Shown here: in pieces, positions 1 through 12,312 of the stretch | Layout of the letters: the number at the start of each line of letters is the position of its first letter | How positions within the stretch are numbered: position 1 is the first letter of the stretch | Source: Scatophagus argus | Lineage: Eukaryota; Chordata; Actinopteri; Scatophagidae | Reading direction: 5' to 3' | Assembly: GCF_020382885.2 (NCBI RefSeq) | Contig: NC_058508.1 | Coordinates: 7,370,055-7,434,054 of the forward strand | Length of the DNA stretch: 64,000 bases | Translations under genes and position numbers: made by a program | The notes under the pieces: generated by a model | Databases searched by the model: none | What the model was told of the DNA's origin: nothing | What the model saw: the letters and a program-made list of their open reading frames with translations, nothing else

Positions 1-1200
1 ATTTGCTTTACTTCCCTGTGAGAAAACTGTTGTTACTGCTTTAGAGCAAGATTTATCAGCATTAGGTGCAAGAGTCAGTTGATATGAAAATGAGATGAGT
101 CGATATCGCAGATGTTTATTTTGGAACATCAGGATTTCCACATTTATACAAGGTATAACAGAACAGTTATATTAACAAATGAATGGCTCTTACTTCAGTA
201 ATGGATCTGATTATGAAAAACCAAAGAATGAAAAAGTACTGCTGTTAAAGATGTTAATATGAAGATGTATCAAGTGGTACACAAAGTGGGATTTCCTTTG
301 ATTCTCTTAGCCAGACAGGAATAAAGGGTAGGATTTAGTCTCTGGGTCTGTATGAATCAGGCCTCTTGATAAATCCTTGATAAAGTCCTAAGTGCATTAA
401 AGAGCATTAAGAATAAATACCATACATAAGTGTACATATGTGTTATGGTCTCAGATCCTAAATTATTTAAAAGAGTTCTCTTAAATCAGTCACATACAGT
501 TTCTATATTTTGGATATGTATGATGAGAAGTTGAATAAAGACAGAAAGTGTATCCAATACTTCCATTTCCTATACAGCATGAAAAAGGTCATCAAATCTA
601 TGTCAAGTAAATGTTCGTGATGTACTGCATTGGACTGAGCTTTGATGAATTCGGGTGAGCTTGAAAGGCAATGAGTAATAAAACAGAAAAGTGACAAATT
701 AAAAAAAGTCCAAATAAATTATGTTTTGACCCCTGAGTACTCGGTTTTAGAAAAAAATATAAATATACAATGTATGATATTTCTCATGTAAACATTTAAT
801 ACGACCTTCAGCTGTTATTTGTGGAAACAAAACATCAATATATGGAAGCGTGCAAGCTTTGGATACAGTAAACAATGGGTAGTCTTAATGACAGTCCTGC
901 TTTTAAGCATTATTTGACTCATAAGATAAAGTTTAGAGCCATTCATAAGACCATATTTACAAGTACATAGCAGTGTTACACCAAATTCTGCACCTGTTAG
1001 ATTCTGTGGCCTGGTTAGGAGTTACCAATTCAGTTTGCCTTAACATGCTTCGCAAACTTTATTTTGATGCTGATTTTTTTTTCTTTTCTTTTTTCCTTTT
1101 TGAGGTTACAAATTATGTCAGCTGTGATTTCACTGTATCGAAATCCTCACATTGACTGTAAAGAGCCATTGCTATAGCGTTATGAAGAAAAAGTGTGTCC
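1..1200. other. Gene-free 5' flank of shmt1
   Basis: This stretch is AT-rich with many stops in all frames. The open frames in it (for example 973-1155 on plus and 503-697 on minus) resemble no family I know and have no splice-site context. It may hold the distal promoter of shmt1 or the 3' region of an upstream neighbour, but nothing in the sequence decides this. Confidence 0.5.
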
Positions 1201-1393
1201 TGGTCCACACTCTGAGCAGAGGGGGGCGGTACTGCGCCTAATGTGCTGGATAAGAAAATGAAAAAGAAGAGTAAGTGCGTCTATTGGTGGAAAGTTTGGC
1301 GGACTTTATCCTACTCAGAGAAGCTTTGAAGCCCCGTGGTCTGATTTCAGCTCAGTCTGACAAGTGACAGCCGCTGGAGTCTCTCTTCAACTG
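1200..1393 (+). promoter_or_regulatory. shmt1: Putative shmt1 promoter and 5' non-coding exon 1
   Basis: A GC-richer patch inside AT-rich flank ends in a strong donor (CTG|GTGAGTA, exon end 1393). It would splice to the exon starting at 2284, which carries the start codon. An inverted CCAAT box (ATTGG, 1283-1287) and an E2F-like TTTGGCGG (1295-1302) lie just upstream, compatible with the cell-cycle link known for SHMT1. No TATA box is evident. The transcription start is not visible; it probably lies between about 1310 and 1360. Confidence 0.5.
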
Positions 1394-2317
1394 GTGAGTA
1401 AACTGGCTAAACAAACATCAGTGTTTCATGGACACAAGGAAATGTGCAAAGTAGTGGAAGTTAATGTGTACGTTGCCAAATCTTTTCAAGAAGAACTTAC
1501 TTTATTCTAGCGTGCAGAGGTCTTACTTGCCCCACTTTGTCGATTTGTTTGTTTTCCCGCGGTGTTTTAACGCAGCACCATGACATGACATTTATGCTAG
1601 CAGTTTGCCAGCAAGTAACTTTGTTTCAAAAGTAGAAAGCTAGCTAAATAGTTAGTTGTTGTGACTGTTTATACATGGACATTTTCTGACGCTAGTGCTA
1701 TATTTACGCAGCTCGATTTAAAGGTTTATCAAACGTTTTCACTCTTACACTCGTTGTTGGGTTTCTGGGTCAGTCGACCAGAATAGATAATCACGGTAGT
1801 AAGTATCATGTGCTAGCAGTTTTTGCATTTGACAGATGCGTGACTGAGCTGCAGTAGCTATCAACTCTGCAGACAGGACAGAGCTGTCTCAGATAAAGTT
1901 GTGGCCAGTGTAAACACAACTGGACGATAAACTGGTGTGAATGCGTTATGAGTTACCTAACAACCCCAGTTATGACAGTGTCTGCAGCTTATCAGTCTAT
2001 AAAGGTTCAAGGTTTAACTGATGAGACCATATCACGTCATTGGGCGAAGAGTTGCAACACTCCTGCCGACAGTTTAGGTGGTGGTGGGGCATATGCCTCG
2101 CCTGCTCCTTTGTTAGAGGCTTAGGGCTGTGATAATGGATGCATTTTGCAGAAGCCAGTTGGTCAGCAGCAATCATTATATTCTCTTTCATAAGACATCC
2201 ACAACATTTTGTTAACTCTAATAGAAAAATTCAATGTGATTTTTATCTAGTCTCTAAATGAAGAATCATCCTCCCTGTTTTAGATTTCCACTTTGTGTGA
2301 CCAGAGAAACAGCAATC

Positions 2318-5300
2318 ATGTCTTTGACAAATGGCCACCGTGTGAGCAAAGAAACATGGGATTCTCACAACAAGATGATGCTGGATCCCCTGTCCATCAG
2401 CGACGCTGAGGTTTGTGGGGTTTTTTTTTAATTTTATAAACAGAACAATACCCAGTGATTACCTGCAGTGATGATTCACTGGCATCAGCAGTACTAACAA
2501 CCATCTGAAAAATTGCTTAGCAGAGGTATTTTTGGTTGTTTTTTGCATGAGGTTGCTGTTGGTATTTAGTCCAATTATAATGCATTGTTTTTGAGTCAAA
2601 TTGTAAAATTGTCCTCTCTCCTGAACGATATGATCTTTGTGTATATTTGTGGTTTTAGGTGTTTAATATCATTAAAAAAGAGAAGCGCAGGCAGACGTAC
2701 GGGCTGGAGCTCATAGCGTCTGAGAACTTTGCCAGCAGAGCTGTTCTTGAGGCTCTGGGTTCCTGTATGAACAACAAATACTCTGAGGGATATCCTGGTC
2801 AGAGGTAGGAAGAATTAAGCAAGTTGGTCTATGAAGTCCTACTGTTTTATTTCATCATGTAGATGCTGCATTCTGATTTGTCCGAGCTAAATGAGTGTAG
2901 CACTAATAATCATTTCAATCCATTGTGTTCAGGTACTATGGTGGTACAGAGCATGTTGATGAGCTGGAGAGACTCTGTCAGAAGAGGGCGTTGGAGGTCT
3001 TTGGTTTGGACTCAGACAAATGGGGGGTCAATGTGCAGCCATACTCAGGTGTTTAGCCTCACTTCTTTCTCATCCCTAAAAACTCTTCTTCTGTACTTGT
3101 TGCTTTTCCCATTTCCCCTTACCATGTTGGCTCTCTCACAGTTTCTTCCTCGTTTCTCTGTCTTACAGATCAGAATTCCTTTATTAATCCCTGGAGGGAA
3201 ATTCTTGCAACTGTCATATTTTTGTTCATGCTTCTCTTTAAGGTTCTCCTGCTAACTTTGCTGTCTACACGGCCATTGTGGAGCCACATGGAAGGATCAT
3301 GGGACTGGACCTTCCCGATGGAGGTCACCTGACACATGGCTTCATGACTGACAAGAAGAAAATCTCAGCAACGTCCATTTTCTTTGAATCCATGCCATAT
3401 AAGGTACGGAGTTGGGTAAAAATTTCTCAGAATTGTGAAACAAATAATTGTACACTGTTTTGCATATATATCATATACTAAAATTAATAATTGTTAAATA
3501 AATAAGAATCTGTCCTCTCATTGTGGTAGTAGTAATGACAGCTTAAACTCAGAATATGTACAGAGTAAGTGATTGTTGATCTACTTTGAGAGATATTTGA
3601 TAGTTGCATCTCTAAAATGGAGCCCTGGACTAACAAGATTAGTCCTCATGAGTACAAGAATGTCCACGTGGCATTCACAGGCCAAAGATGGCAAAAAGGC
3701 CATAATCGTAATCTGTTTTGTGTCACAAGACACAAGACACAAAGCAACTTAAAGCAAAAAAGATCAAGAAAATATACTTTATTGGTCCCTCATTCAGTTT
3801 TTGCACTGCATTTATTTTAATCCCACATATAGGCTGAAAATGCACACACAGGACCTGTAGGTATTCATTATTTGGGCCACATACTCAGTGCTTCAAGCTG
3901 TTAAGGGTTAGTTGCCTTCCTCAAGGGCACATCTCCTGTTCTCATGCCAAAACCCCAGGCACTGAGATGCCCCTCAAAGTTCAGTGTGAACTGTCTTGAA
4001 TATAAACATATCTGCAAATGTGTTGGTTAAAAACATTTTTGCTGTTCAGTATTAATTTTATATTTAAAATGTTTTGCTTTTCTTTAAAGCCTACATTTGT
4101 ATATTTTTTTGTTTCTAATCTAAGTATATTGGCCAAAAGTTGGATTATCACTTGGAAAAATGAAAAGTAATGGACTTTACCAGTCATGCCTTATTGTAAT
4201 ACAATTGGAATGAATGAATGTTCACACAATATTAAAGTGATAGTTAGTAGACAGATGAAATACATTTTAATAACACAGTGCATCCAAAGTCAAAAACTGT
4301 TTACAAAATAATAAAAGCTGATTTTAATGTTAAGATTCGGTTGTGGAAACCTAAGAGGATAAATTTCAGTATTTCAGGTTGTTTAGGTATTGATGTATCA
4401 CTGTGTTGCCTGGTGTTTTAATATAACCGGGGTTTTCTGTTTTTAGGTGAACCCAGAAACTGGCTACATTGACTATGACAGACTGCAAGAAAACGCCCGG
4501 CTGTTCCACCCCAAACTCATCATTGCAGGTCCTTTAGCACAGACTGCTATTACTTGTTTATATTCACATATTCAAATAAATCAGTGAAATGTGGAGTCTG
4601 TGTCCAAAAAACCTGAAAAACATCACATTCACCTCTGTTTTGTTTTCCTCTCTCTTCTTCTCCAGGAACAAGCTGCTATTCCCGCAACCTTGACTACGCC
4701 CGCCTGAAGCAGATCGCTAATGAGAATGGTGCATATCTGATGGGAGACATGGCTCACATCAGTGGACTGGTGGCTGCTGGAGTGGTGCCCTCACCTTTTG
4801 AGCACTGTGACATTGTTTCCACGACAACGCACAAGACGCTGCGTGGCTGCCGCGCTGGACTCATCTTCTTTAGGAAAGGTACGACTAATTGTGCTTCTGC
4901 CAATACAAACCACTTGCCTTTTTTTGTTTGGTCATCAATACTCTTTTTGCCTGTGTTGGTATTTTGAGATTTCTCGACACTTTCTGTTTTCCCCTCCAGG
5001 TGTGAGGAGCGTGGATGCCAAAGGGAAGGAGATTCTGTACAACTTGGAATCCTTGATCAATCAGGCTGTGTTTCCAGGTTTACAGGGAGGACCACACAAC
5101 CATGCTATTGCAGGTACAACTGATCATCTCCCTTTGACTTTGTCCACTCATATTCTTCACTGTCATTCAGATATGTCAGCATTTATCTCACGTAGGACTT
5201 GTTTTTCACTGGCAGGTGTTGCTGTAGCTCTCAAACAAGCCATGTCACCAGAATTCAAAGCCTACCAGACGCAGGTTCTTGCTAACTGCAAAGCTCTCTC

Positions 5301-6528
5301 CAGTGCCCTTACTGACCATGGCTACAAGATTGTCACTGGTAAGTTCCTCGACATATCGTTTCTATGAATGTACAAAAGCAAAGTCCATAATTGAACTGAT
5401 TAAACTTGCCATTATTTCCTCTTTTATTTAAGACATTCGTAGCTGTTGTCATGGCATCTTGCAAGGGCATTTAAGGTCTGTTGGTTCTGTTCAGACAAAA
5501 GCACACTCCAGTCTATTTGATGTTTCTCTAGCGTCTACAACACAGTTGATTGAGTTAGATTTGATAATTAGAAGATTATCTCCTTTGAGAATTGAATTTT
5601 CAGAATTACAAGATAAATTACTCAGATTATTCTTTCAGAATTAAAAGATGCCAAGTTACAATTACTTTTTCTCACATAATAATCCATAGCTTCTTGTTGA
5701 ATCTCTTTTAAATGATAACAGCTAAAATATGTAATATACCTTTTTTTTAAAAAAACAAAGGGTAACATGACAAGCAAGGTTGTGACAGCAGATTTCTGAT
5801 GGCCTATGTAGTGTCTTTGAAGACTTTTTCTTTTCCTGTGTAGGTGGCTCTGACAACCATCTGATCCTGCTGGACCTGCGCAACAAAGGAACTGACGGAG
5901 GACGAGCTGAGAAGGTTCTGGAAGCCTGTGCCATTGCTTGTAATAAAAACACCTGTCCAGGTAGTGTGCAAGTGTCTCTTCATGATTGATATATAATGAT
6001 ACATGCAGTTTTGTTTGCTTAAGAGACCCTAGTGTGTGTAATCTGGTCCAAATATAATTTATTCTGTACAGAATGCCACTATTTTAACATTTCCACATAC
6101 AAATGTTTAGGAGATAAGAGTGCTTTGCGCCCCAGCGGCCTGAGGTTTGGATCCCCAGCTCTTACCTCCAGGGGCTTGGTGGAGGATGACTTCAAGAAGG
6201 TGGCTGAGTTCATTCACAGAGGTAATCAATTCAAAGAAATAAAAAAAATAAAATTGCAAATATGTTCTCTAAAAAATGCATCTTGAACTGAGATGCCCAG
6301 AACTTTTAGAATTCAATAGTGTTTTGATATCAATTGCAATAATGTAATCCTGCAGGTATTGTGCTGACCTTGGAGGTGCAGGGAAGCCTTGATCCCAAGG
6401 CTCCTCTGAAGGAGTTCATTCAGGCTCTGGCTCAGGGAGAAAAGTTCCAGCAGCGAGTAGCAGACATCAGGGTAGAGGTGGAGGCTTTCGCCGGTCAGTT
6501 CCCCATGCCTGGCCTGCCTGAGCTGTAG
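2318..6528 (+). CDS. shmt1: Serine hydroxymethyltransferase, cytosolic
   Basis: PLP enzyme that interconverts serine plus tetrahydrofolate with glycine plus 5,10-methylene-THF. Coding exons: 2318-2410, 2659-2804, 2933-3048, 3243-3403, 4447-4528, 4666-4878, 5000-5113, 5216-5338, 5844-5960, 6111-6221 and 6356-6528. All introns are GT-AG and the phases join into 482 residues, against 483 in human SHMT1. Visible hallmarks are LELIASENF near residue 50, the [17 protein letters not shown] segment, MGDMAHISG, and the PLP-lysine motif [10 protein letters not shown] with the Schiff-base lysine at about residue 256. The protein starts MSLTNGH with no mitochondrial presequence, so this is the cytosolic rather than the shmt2 product. 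The ATG at 2318 lies 34 bases into the second exon and no upstream ATG competes in that exon. The C-terminus (PMPGLPEL) is family-typical. No frameshift or missing catalytic residue was seen. Confidence 0.97.
3768..3965 (+). repeat. Degraded teleost dispersed repeat in shmt1 intron 5
   Basis: ATACTTTATTGGTCCCTCAT, TTTTGCACTGCATTT, then GCTGTTAAGGGTTAGTTGCC and TTCCTCAAGGGCACATCTCC follow in order strings I associate with a common fish repeat (TTTATTGATCCC ... TTGCTCAAGGGCAC). A separate relative, TCCTTTATTAATCCCTGGAG followed by GGAAATTC, lies at 3177-3205. Confidence 0.5.
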
Positions 6529-6936
6529 ACGGTGCCACTTTGGACGCTGATAGCTTCTGAACAGATGATTGGAACAAAATCCGTATGTCTGTTTTGGTGG
6601 TGTGTTGTTTCATGTATATAGTGGTTTTCAGTGTGTGTCATCCTGACCTCACAACAGTTCAGTTTTAGCTTGGAACAGATGTGTCTTAATGAAACAACAG
6701 AAAGACTTTGCAGACTTAATTATCCCCCAGTTATTGAGTGTTGCTACAGTGCCTTTGTTGGTATTATATTGGTTTTGGTTCTCCACAGTCTTGAATGTTA
6801 CAATCACTTTAAGCTTTAATCTTGTCAAAATCATGTTTTTGTATTCAATTTAAAATCCACAGTTACTGTACTGCAGACTGAAGCACAAAGCATGACATGA
6901 AGTTATTCTGTATTATGCACTGTACATACACATTAT

Positions 6937-6960
6937 AATAAATACAATTGGATAAATAAA
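6937..6960 (+). terminator. shmt1: shmt1 polyadenylation signals
   Basis: Two AATAAA hexamers (6937-6942 and 6955-6960) lie about 410-430 bases after the shmt1 stop. They probably set the 3' end near 6975. No other AATAAA occurs between the stop and this point. Confidence 0.7.
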
Positions 6961-6965
6961 ACCTG

Positions 6966-7930
6966 TCATTACATTAATTAAAGTCATCATAATGAATGGC
7001 ACAACAGCTATGTATGAGTTTTCCTTTAAAGCCAATATATCCATGTTCCTTCACTGACATATCAACTTTATTAAAAGGATTTAGCATAAGGCTAACCATT
7101 GTGCTGTGACTGCATCATGGCATTTATGAGTTAAATGCCTACACCAATATGTTCATAACAAAGACCACACTGATGTGAAGTAAAAGCCCACAGTGTTTAA
7201 TTTATCATGCTACCATTTACTATTTTACACTAAATACAAAGTAGATCTGAAGCCTGTGGTATAGAATCAGTTGTTTAGGTATTTGGAAATAAACCAAAAT
7301 ACTGGTCACATTAAAGGTGAGATACAAAACCTTGACTGCTGCTAGATATAAGACTCGAGTGCCACCATCTCAGACAAATAAATGGATGTATCATTCACTG
7401 AAAGCTGAAATAAAAGTAAGTGGCATCTGAGCACACACTGCTCATGAAACTCAGAGCAAGCTGTAAAACATTAATGGAAATTAAACCGATAGTTGTTGAG
7501 GTGTTACAATAATAATAATACAATATGATGGGTTCAGGTAACCTCCCCGATAGAGTTAGTTCTGTATTGCATTATTTCTCCAGCAGTTTGGCCCTGGCAT
7601 AGAAGGAACAGTTAATTAAGTATGAAAAATATGTGACACAAGTAAATACATGAAGAGTGTAAGAAACTAATTGGAAAAATTAGAAATCTTTTTGGCTGAG
7701 GGGAATAAAAAAAATGTGTTTGGGCAATAAAATCCTGGCTATGGCCCTGTGATTTCTCAGTAAAAAGCCTGTTGCTGCATTTTTTAATAGAGTTAATTCA
7801 ACAAATATGACAGAAATCGGATAGGATACGATTGTTTTGTTTTGTTTTTCTTGTTTGGCTGTCTCTTTTGTTAACTGTATTAATTTAGATTGTAACCTGA
7901 AGAACAAGTCATCCTGAATTACACACTCCA
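6966..7930. other. Intergenic spacer shmt1-cpsf4
   Basis: About 1 kb of AT-rich sequence separates two genes on the same strand. I see no gene here. The minus-strand open frame at 7680-7979 has no recognisable similarity and overlaps the dispersed repeat at 7932-8006. Confidence 0.6.
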
Positions 7931-7931
7931 G

Positions 7932-8006
7932 TACAGTAGGTGGCGATATGCACCTTTCAAGTTGGTTGCAACACGCCAAACCCCCCCCCAGAGAAGAAGA
8001 AGAATC
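7932..8006 (+). repeat. Short teleost dispersed motif near cpsf4 promoter
   Basis: The segment runs AGTAGGTGGCG, then ATGCACCTTTCAAGTTGGTT, then a GCCAAACCC block and an AGAAGAAGAAGAA tail. It matches from memory a short motif scattered through many teleost genomes, often near gene starts. The family name is not known to me. It lies at the upstream edge of the cpsf4 promoter. Confidence 0.5.
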
Positions 8007-8009
8007 CGC

Positions 8010-8353
8010 TCGGGGATCGTTTAGTCGAGCCTTGTTTCCTTCAGGTCAAAGGTCAGTCTGCGCGCTTCCAAACCATTCGGGGAGAACAAGGAGCTGGTCT
8101 TGCCTGAGAAGTTACAGAGTGATCAGTGCTAAGGGGTTTTTTTAAATACCCCCACAAAACTTCAAAGAACAATATCTATTGAGGTTTCTCATCGGGGAGT
8201 TTGTCTTTTTTTTAAGTTTATCGGTTAGCCTGGCTAGCCTCGTTAGCCGATTTAGCTGGCTAATGAAGAAAATACAAGCTAACTAGCTTAACTTCAAGCT
8301 AGCTAATCGAAACTGATATCTCGTTGAGCGGAGTACGGCAAACTAACGCAGAC
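8010..8353 (+). promoter_or_regulatory. cpsf4: cpsf4 promoter / 5' UTR with DR1 element and uORF
   Basis: The region directly precedes the cpsf4 start codon. It holds a perfect direct repeat AGGTCA-A-AGGTCA (8043-8055), the DR1 class bound by HNF4, RXR/PPAR and COUP-TF. It also holds a run of GCTAGC/GTTAGC-type motifs at 8224-8310. A seven-codon upstream ORF (ATG 8263 to TAG 8286) ends 67 bases before the main ATG. The transcription start is not resolved, so whether DR1 lies upstream of or inside the transcript is open. Confidence 0.5.
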
Positions 8354-11317
8354 ATGCAGGACCTACTGGCAAACGTGGATCACATCAAGTTTGACCTGGA
8401 AATCGCTGTGCAGCAGCAGCTAGGAGCACAGCCTCTGCCCTTTCCCGGCATGGACAGTAAGTACTTGGATGCTAGCTGGTGTGTAGCTGCTGGAGGTGAT
8501 GGTCAAAGTTAACGGTAAAACTGATGTTGGCTAACGGCAGGTTGACACTGGCAACCTAACAGTGGCGGATGTGTATACCCTCTATGCCATTCATTTACTA
8601 AGACTGTAATACTGTGTGTCCCTGCAGAATCCGGATCTGCTGTGTGTGAGTTCTTCATGAGAGCAGCTTGTGTGAAAGGTAAAACACAACGTGACAACGC
8701 TTCAACAGCTGTGTCAGTCTTAACGTTACGTTACACCTGTTATTCGTGCAATTGTATAATCGTGTCACTTAGAATTTTATATCCCTTGTGTTATTACTCA
8801 ATAAAGTAAACTGATATCGGTAGAAGTTGCTTTGTAAAGGGATAATCCTCTAGAATGAGTCAAGCTCCAAAAACACTGGATCCTACATTCCCCTTAATGC
8901 AACCCATATAATGTTTTTAAATTACATTCTCCCTGCCTGTTAAACACGAATGTCAGTGGTCACCAACATGTCCAAAGAAAGGATAAATAATCATGTTCAG
9001 TGCTGGGTGATGACAATATTTTAACAACTGTGCACATGTGACATAAGGAGTGAATCTCAGGAAAGAAGTCAGTAGTCAGTAGTATTTTTTTTATGGATTT
9101 GGGACACTGACACTGTTTCACTGTGATCAGCAAACTGTTTTGTGGTATGTGCATGGCATTTTTTTTTACCTTGATGATATGTTGGAGAGATGCAGGTTTT
9201 CACCAGAACCTTCATCTGCACCTTTCAGTGGTTTAGAAAGCAGAGTTAAATTAATGTGAATTCAGTGAAAGAATGAAAATAAGAATATGTAACATGATTG
9301 ATGACAACATGATAAAATATAATCAAAACTCTATTAATAGCAAAGAAAAAATGAGAGCTGACAGGGTTGGATTGCCTAAAAAAACAGATTTGTTGTTCTA
9401 GTACCCAAAGGGAGGATATTGTTTAAGGTCATAAAACCAGAAAGCAGCTTCTTGTTGCTGTTACTTCTTTTAACGTTCTTTCCTCCACTATTTAAAACTG
9501 ATCCACATAAAAAAAAAAAAATAAAGTAGGTATGATTTTGGAACGTTGTCCTCTCATCTGTGCTGTATCTTTTCTTTTCTCTCTGCTCCCAGGCGGGATG
9601 TGTCCTTTCCGGCACATCAGTGGAGAGAAGACGGTGGTGTGTAAGCACTGGCTCAGAGGACTGTGTAAGAAGGGAGACCAGTGCGAGTTTCTCCATGAAT
9701 ACGACATGACCAAGATGCCTGAATGCTACTTCTACTCCAAGTTTGGTTCGTTGATTTGTTGTTTCAGAAAATCACACAGATGAGCTTGATGGCGGACTGC
9801 CATGACTTTATTCCGTTAATGTTTTGTGCCTGTGTTGACCCTCGCAGGTGAGTGCAGCAACAAGGAATGTCCATTCCTGCACATTGATCCCGAGTCCAAG
9901 ATCAAAGACTGTCCCTGGTATGACCGAGGCTTCTGCAAACATGGTGAGTCCTCCTCTGTGGTTGGCATAAATATTCTGGCATTTCATATTCACACCTAAA
10001 CACACTCTTTATGACCCATTTTGGAATTTCTTTTCCATGTTCTGTCTCAGGTCCTGACTGCAGACACAGACACACAAGAAGGGTTATCTGTGTGAACTAC
10101 CTGGTGGGCTTTTGTCCAGAAGGAAAATCCTGTAAATTTATGCAGTATGTAATCTTTTTCATATGATTCCTACATAATAGAAGCAGTTTTGTTGTTTGAT
10201 ATTACATCACCTGCAACCTTTTTTGGTATTATATTTTGTAACCTCTCTCTGCCGTATTAAAAGGATGAATTATGTCGTCTAGTAAAATATTCTTTAGTTG
10301 AAAGATTGAAGAAACAGTAGATGAAAACAATTGGAAACTCCACTATACCATTACGTACATTTAACATTGAGTTGTTCTACAGCCCTCGTTTTGAGTTGCC
10401 CATGGGAGCCTCTGAACAGCCTCCTTTGCCACAGCAGACCCAGAACCAGACAAAGGTAAGAGGTTACATTCACAAAGACCCACACTACTGTATGTATCAG
10501 TGATAGGCCATCTCATTCACTTAGGTAGCAGAGTGTCTGGTGGAAATTAAAATATAAATCATTACTCTTTCCTCGTCACCTGCTGCAGCCTGTGCCTACC
10601 GTCGTTCGCTCATCGCTCTCTCTAATCCAGCTCACAAACTCCAGCCCAGGCCAGCGGCCGCAGAACCACACATCGATGGCTGGTGCTCAGCAAAATAACA
10701 TGACTGGTAACAGAGGGCCTCGGCCACTGGACCAGGTCACCTGCTACAAGGTAAGTCACCTGAACATATGTCTGCTAATGTGTCCCCGCATCTGGTTTAG
10801 ACACAAGTCTCTCAGTGTAGTCGTAGGTGTGAATGCTGTTAAATGTTCCCTCAAGATTTTCTCCTTCACATTTCGCTAAATATTATTTGTTTGGGACAGT
10901 TGTAAGACTAACACAGTACAAACAGGCACTGGCATCATTATTCTGTCAGATTTAAATGTAAAATGCATGTAAAGTGATACTTATCGACATTGTCATTATA
11001 TACAATAAAGTTGAAACTTTCTCAGCTGATTTTTTTTTTTTTATAATCCTGTTCACACATTTTGCTCAGCCTTTCCAAATGTGAGGATGTGCTCCTTTTC
11101 TACACCAACACTCTTGACTGTCCAATAATGATGATTTCTACTTATGATACACACACATGCTCTCTTTCCTGCACTATTTCCATTTGTCATTTGCGTTTAG
11201 TAAGGAGCTAATTGCATCTTCATTCTTTTGTCCCCCTTGTGTATGTAGTGTGGTGAGAAGGGCCACTATGCCAACAAATGCACTAAAGGCCATCTTGCTT
11301 TCCTGAGTGGACAGTAA
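8354..11317 (+). CDS. cpsf4: Cleavage and polyadenylation specificity factor subunit 4 (CPSF30)
   Basis: Nuclear CPSF subunit that helps bind the AAUAAA signal during mRNA 3'-end formation. Coding exons: 8354-8456, 8628-8678, 9593-9745, 9848-9943, 10051-10144, 10383-10455, 10589-10750 and 11249-11317, all GT-AG, giving 266 residues (vertebrate orthologs about 244-269). Five CCCH zinc fingers are visible: C41/C49/C55/H59, C69/C77/C83/H87, C97/C106/C111/H115, C125/C133/C139/H143 and C149/C157/C163/H167. A low-complexity Gln/Pro/Asn linker follows, then a CCHC zinc knuckle at C242-x2-C245-x4-H250-x4-C255. The ATG starts MQDLLANVDHIKF, the conserved N-terminus. In-frame TTG-initiated extension upstream (8324) is not credible. 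The gene is tail-to-tail with atp5mf, as in mammals. Confidence 0.97.
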
Positions 11318-11750
11318 CCTCCAGCCTTGAGGTCACCACATTGCCGTAGCTCAGTCTCTCCCCCTGTGGACGGAGGAGATGAGAGGAAGAGCAGCAGAGG
11401 AGACAAAGCACCTTTGCTCCACAGGCTGAAGTTGAACTTAAAAGACTTTAACTGCGACTGTTGTGTCTGCGTGGTTTCAGGGTGAATTCATACAGATACA
11501 GGCTGTGGGAAAGATAAAACTATTTCTATTCTTTGCCACTTTTTGGGTTAGTGTACATAGTTTTCTACAATGTTTGTACCCAATAGTACAGTGAATATTT
11601 AAATCCACATCACACCAGACAGAAGTGCAGCAATGCAATGTGTTTCTTTTAGGATATTCATGTTTCCTCTGGTCATGTGACTGCATCAGTGACACCAGAC
11701 CAGATCTTCTGTTCTACTAATTCTAGAAAATCGGTGTGACAATGTATACA

Positions 11751-12187
11751 AATAAATAAAATAATTGTCAGTAGTGATGTAAACTAACACTGTTTGAATC
11801 CAAACTACTGCAATTCATCAGAGCCCAAATCCACTTGGCACTCAGTTTTATACTTCTAAATCTGTACCTCTTGCTTGCCATGCAATAGCTCAGTTACATG
11901 ATTGTGGTTTTCAAACATTTTAAACCCTGAAGGTTGTTGGATTATTTGCCAGTTGTGTGTGGAGACCCATGTTTGATCTGCATACACAGATCATTCAGTT
12001 TTACAGAAGAGGATGTGGATACATGACAGAAAGACATCTCAGAGGATACATTTGTGTATGAACATGTTCTCTCGACTTGTGTCTGTACAAATAAATGTTC
12101 TTACAGATGTCTAACATCATGCTAGCCTCACATTATAAAGTGTAACCACATAGGGCACAAGCTAAACTCATGATAACCAACAATAAA
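11751..12187 (+). terminator. cpsf4: cpsf4 candidate poly(A) signals
   Basis: AATAAA hexamers occur at 11751-11756 and 11755-11760, again at 12090-12095, and at 12182-12187. The first pair, about 435 bases after the stop, is the likeliest main site. The last lies 11 bases from the atp5mf signal on the other strand. Confidence 0.55.
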
Positions 12188-12198
12188 TGTTTATATTG

Positions 12199-12204
12199 TT
12201 TATT
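12199..12204 (-). terminator. atp5mf: atp5mf poly(A) signal
   Basis: TTTATT on plus reads AATAAA on minus, about 108 bases beyond the atp5mf stop. It is the nearest canonical signal and gives a short 3' UTR ending near 12185. Confidence 0.65.
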
Positions 12205-12312
12205 GGTCACAACAGTCACATTCAACACAACAGAGAGCTGACAGTAGAAAGAGCAGGAGGAACAAAGAGATTCAAGTTCAACCCCTGAAGGTCTGATGGC
12301 TGCTGAAGGGCC

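Noticed and set aside
8324-8353. In-frame N-terminal extension of cpsf4 from TTG 8324
   Set aside because: It needs a non-AUG start; the ATG at 8354 gives the conserved N-terminus.
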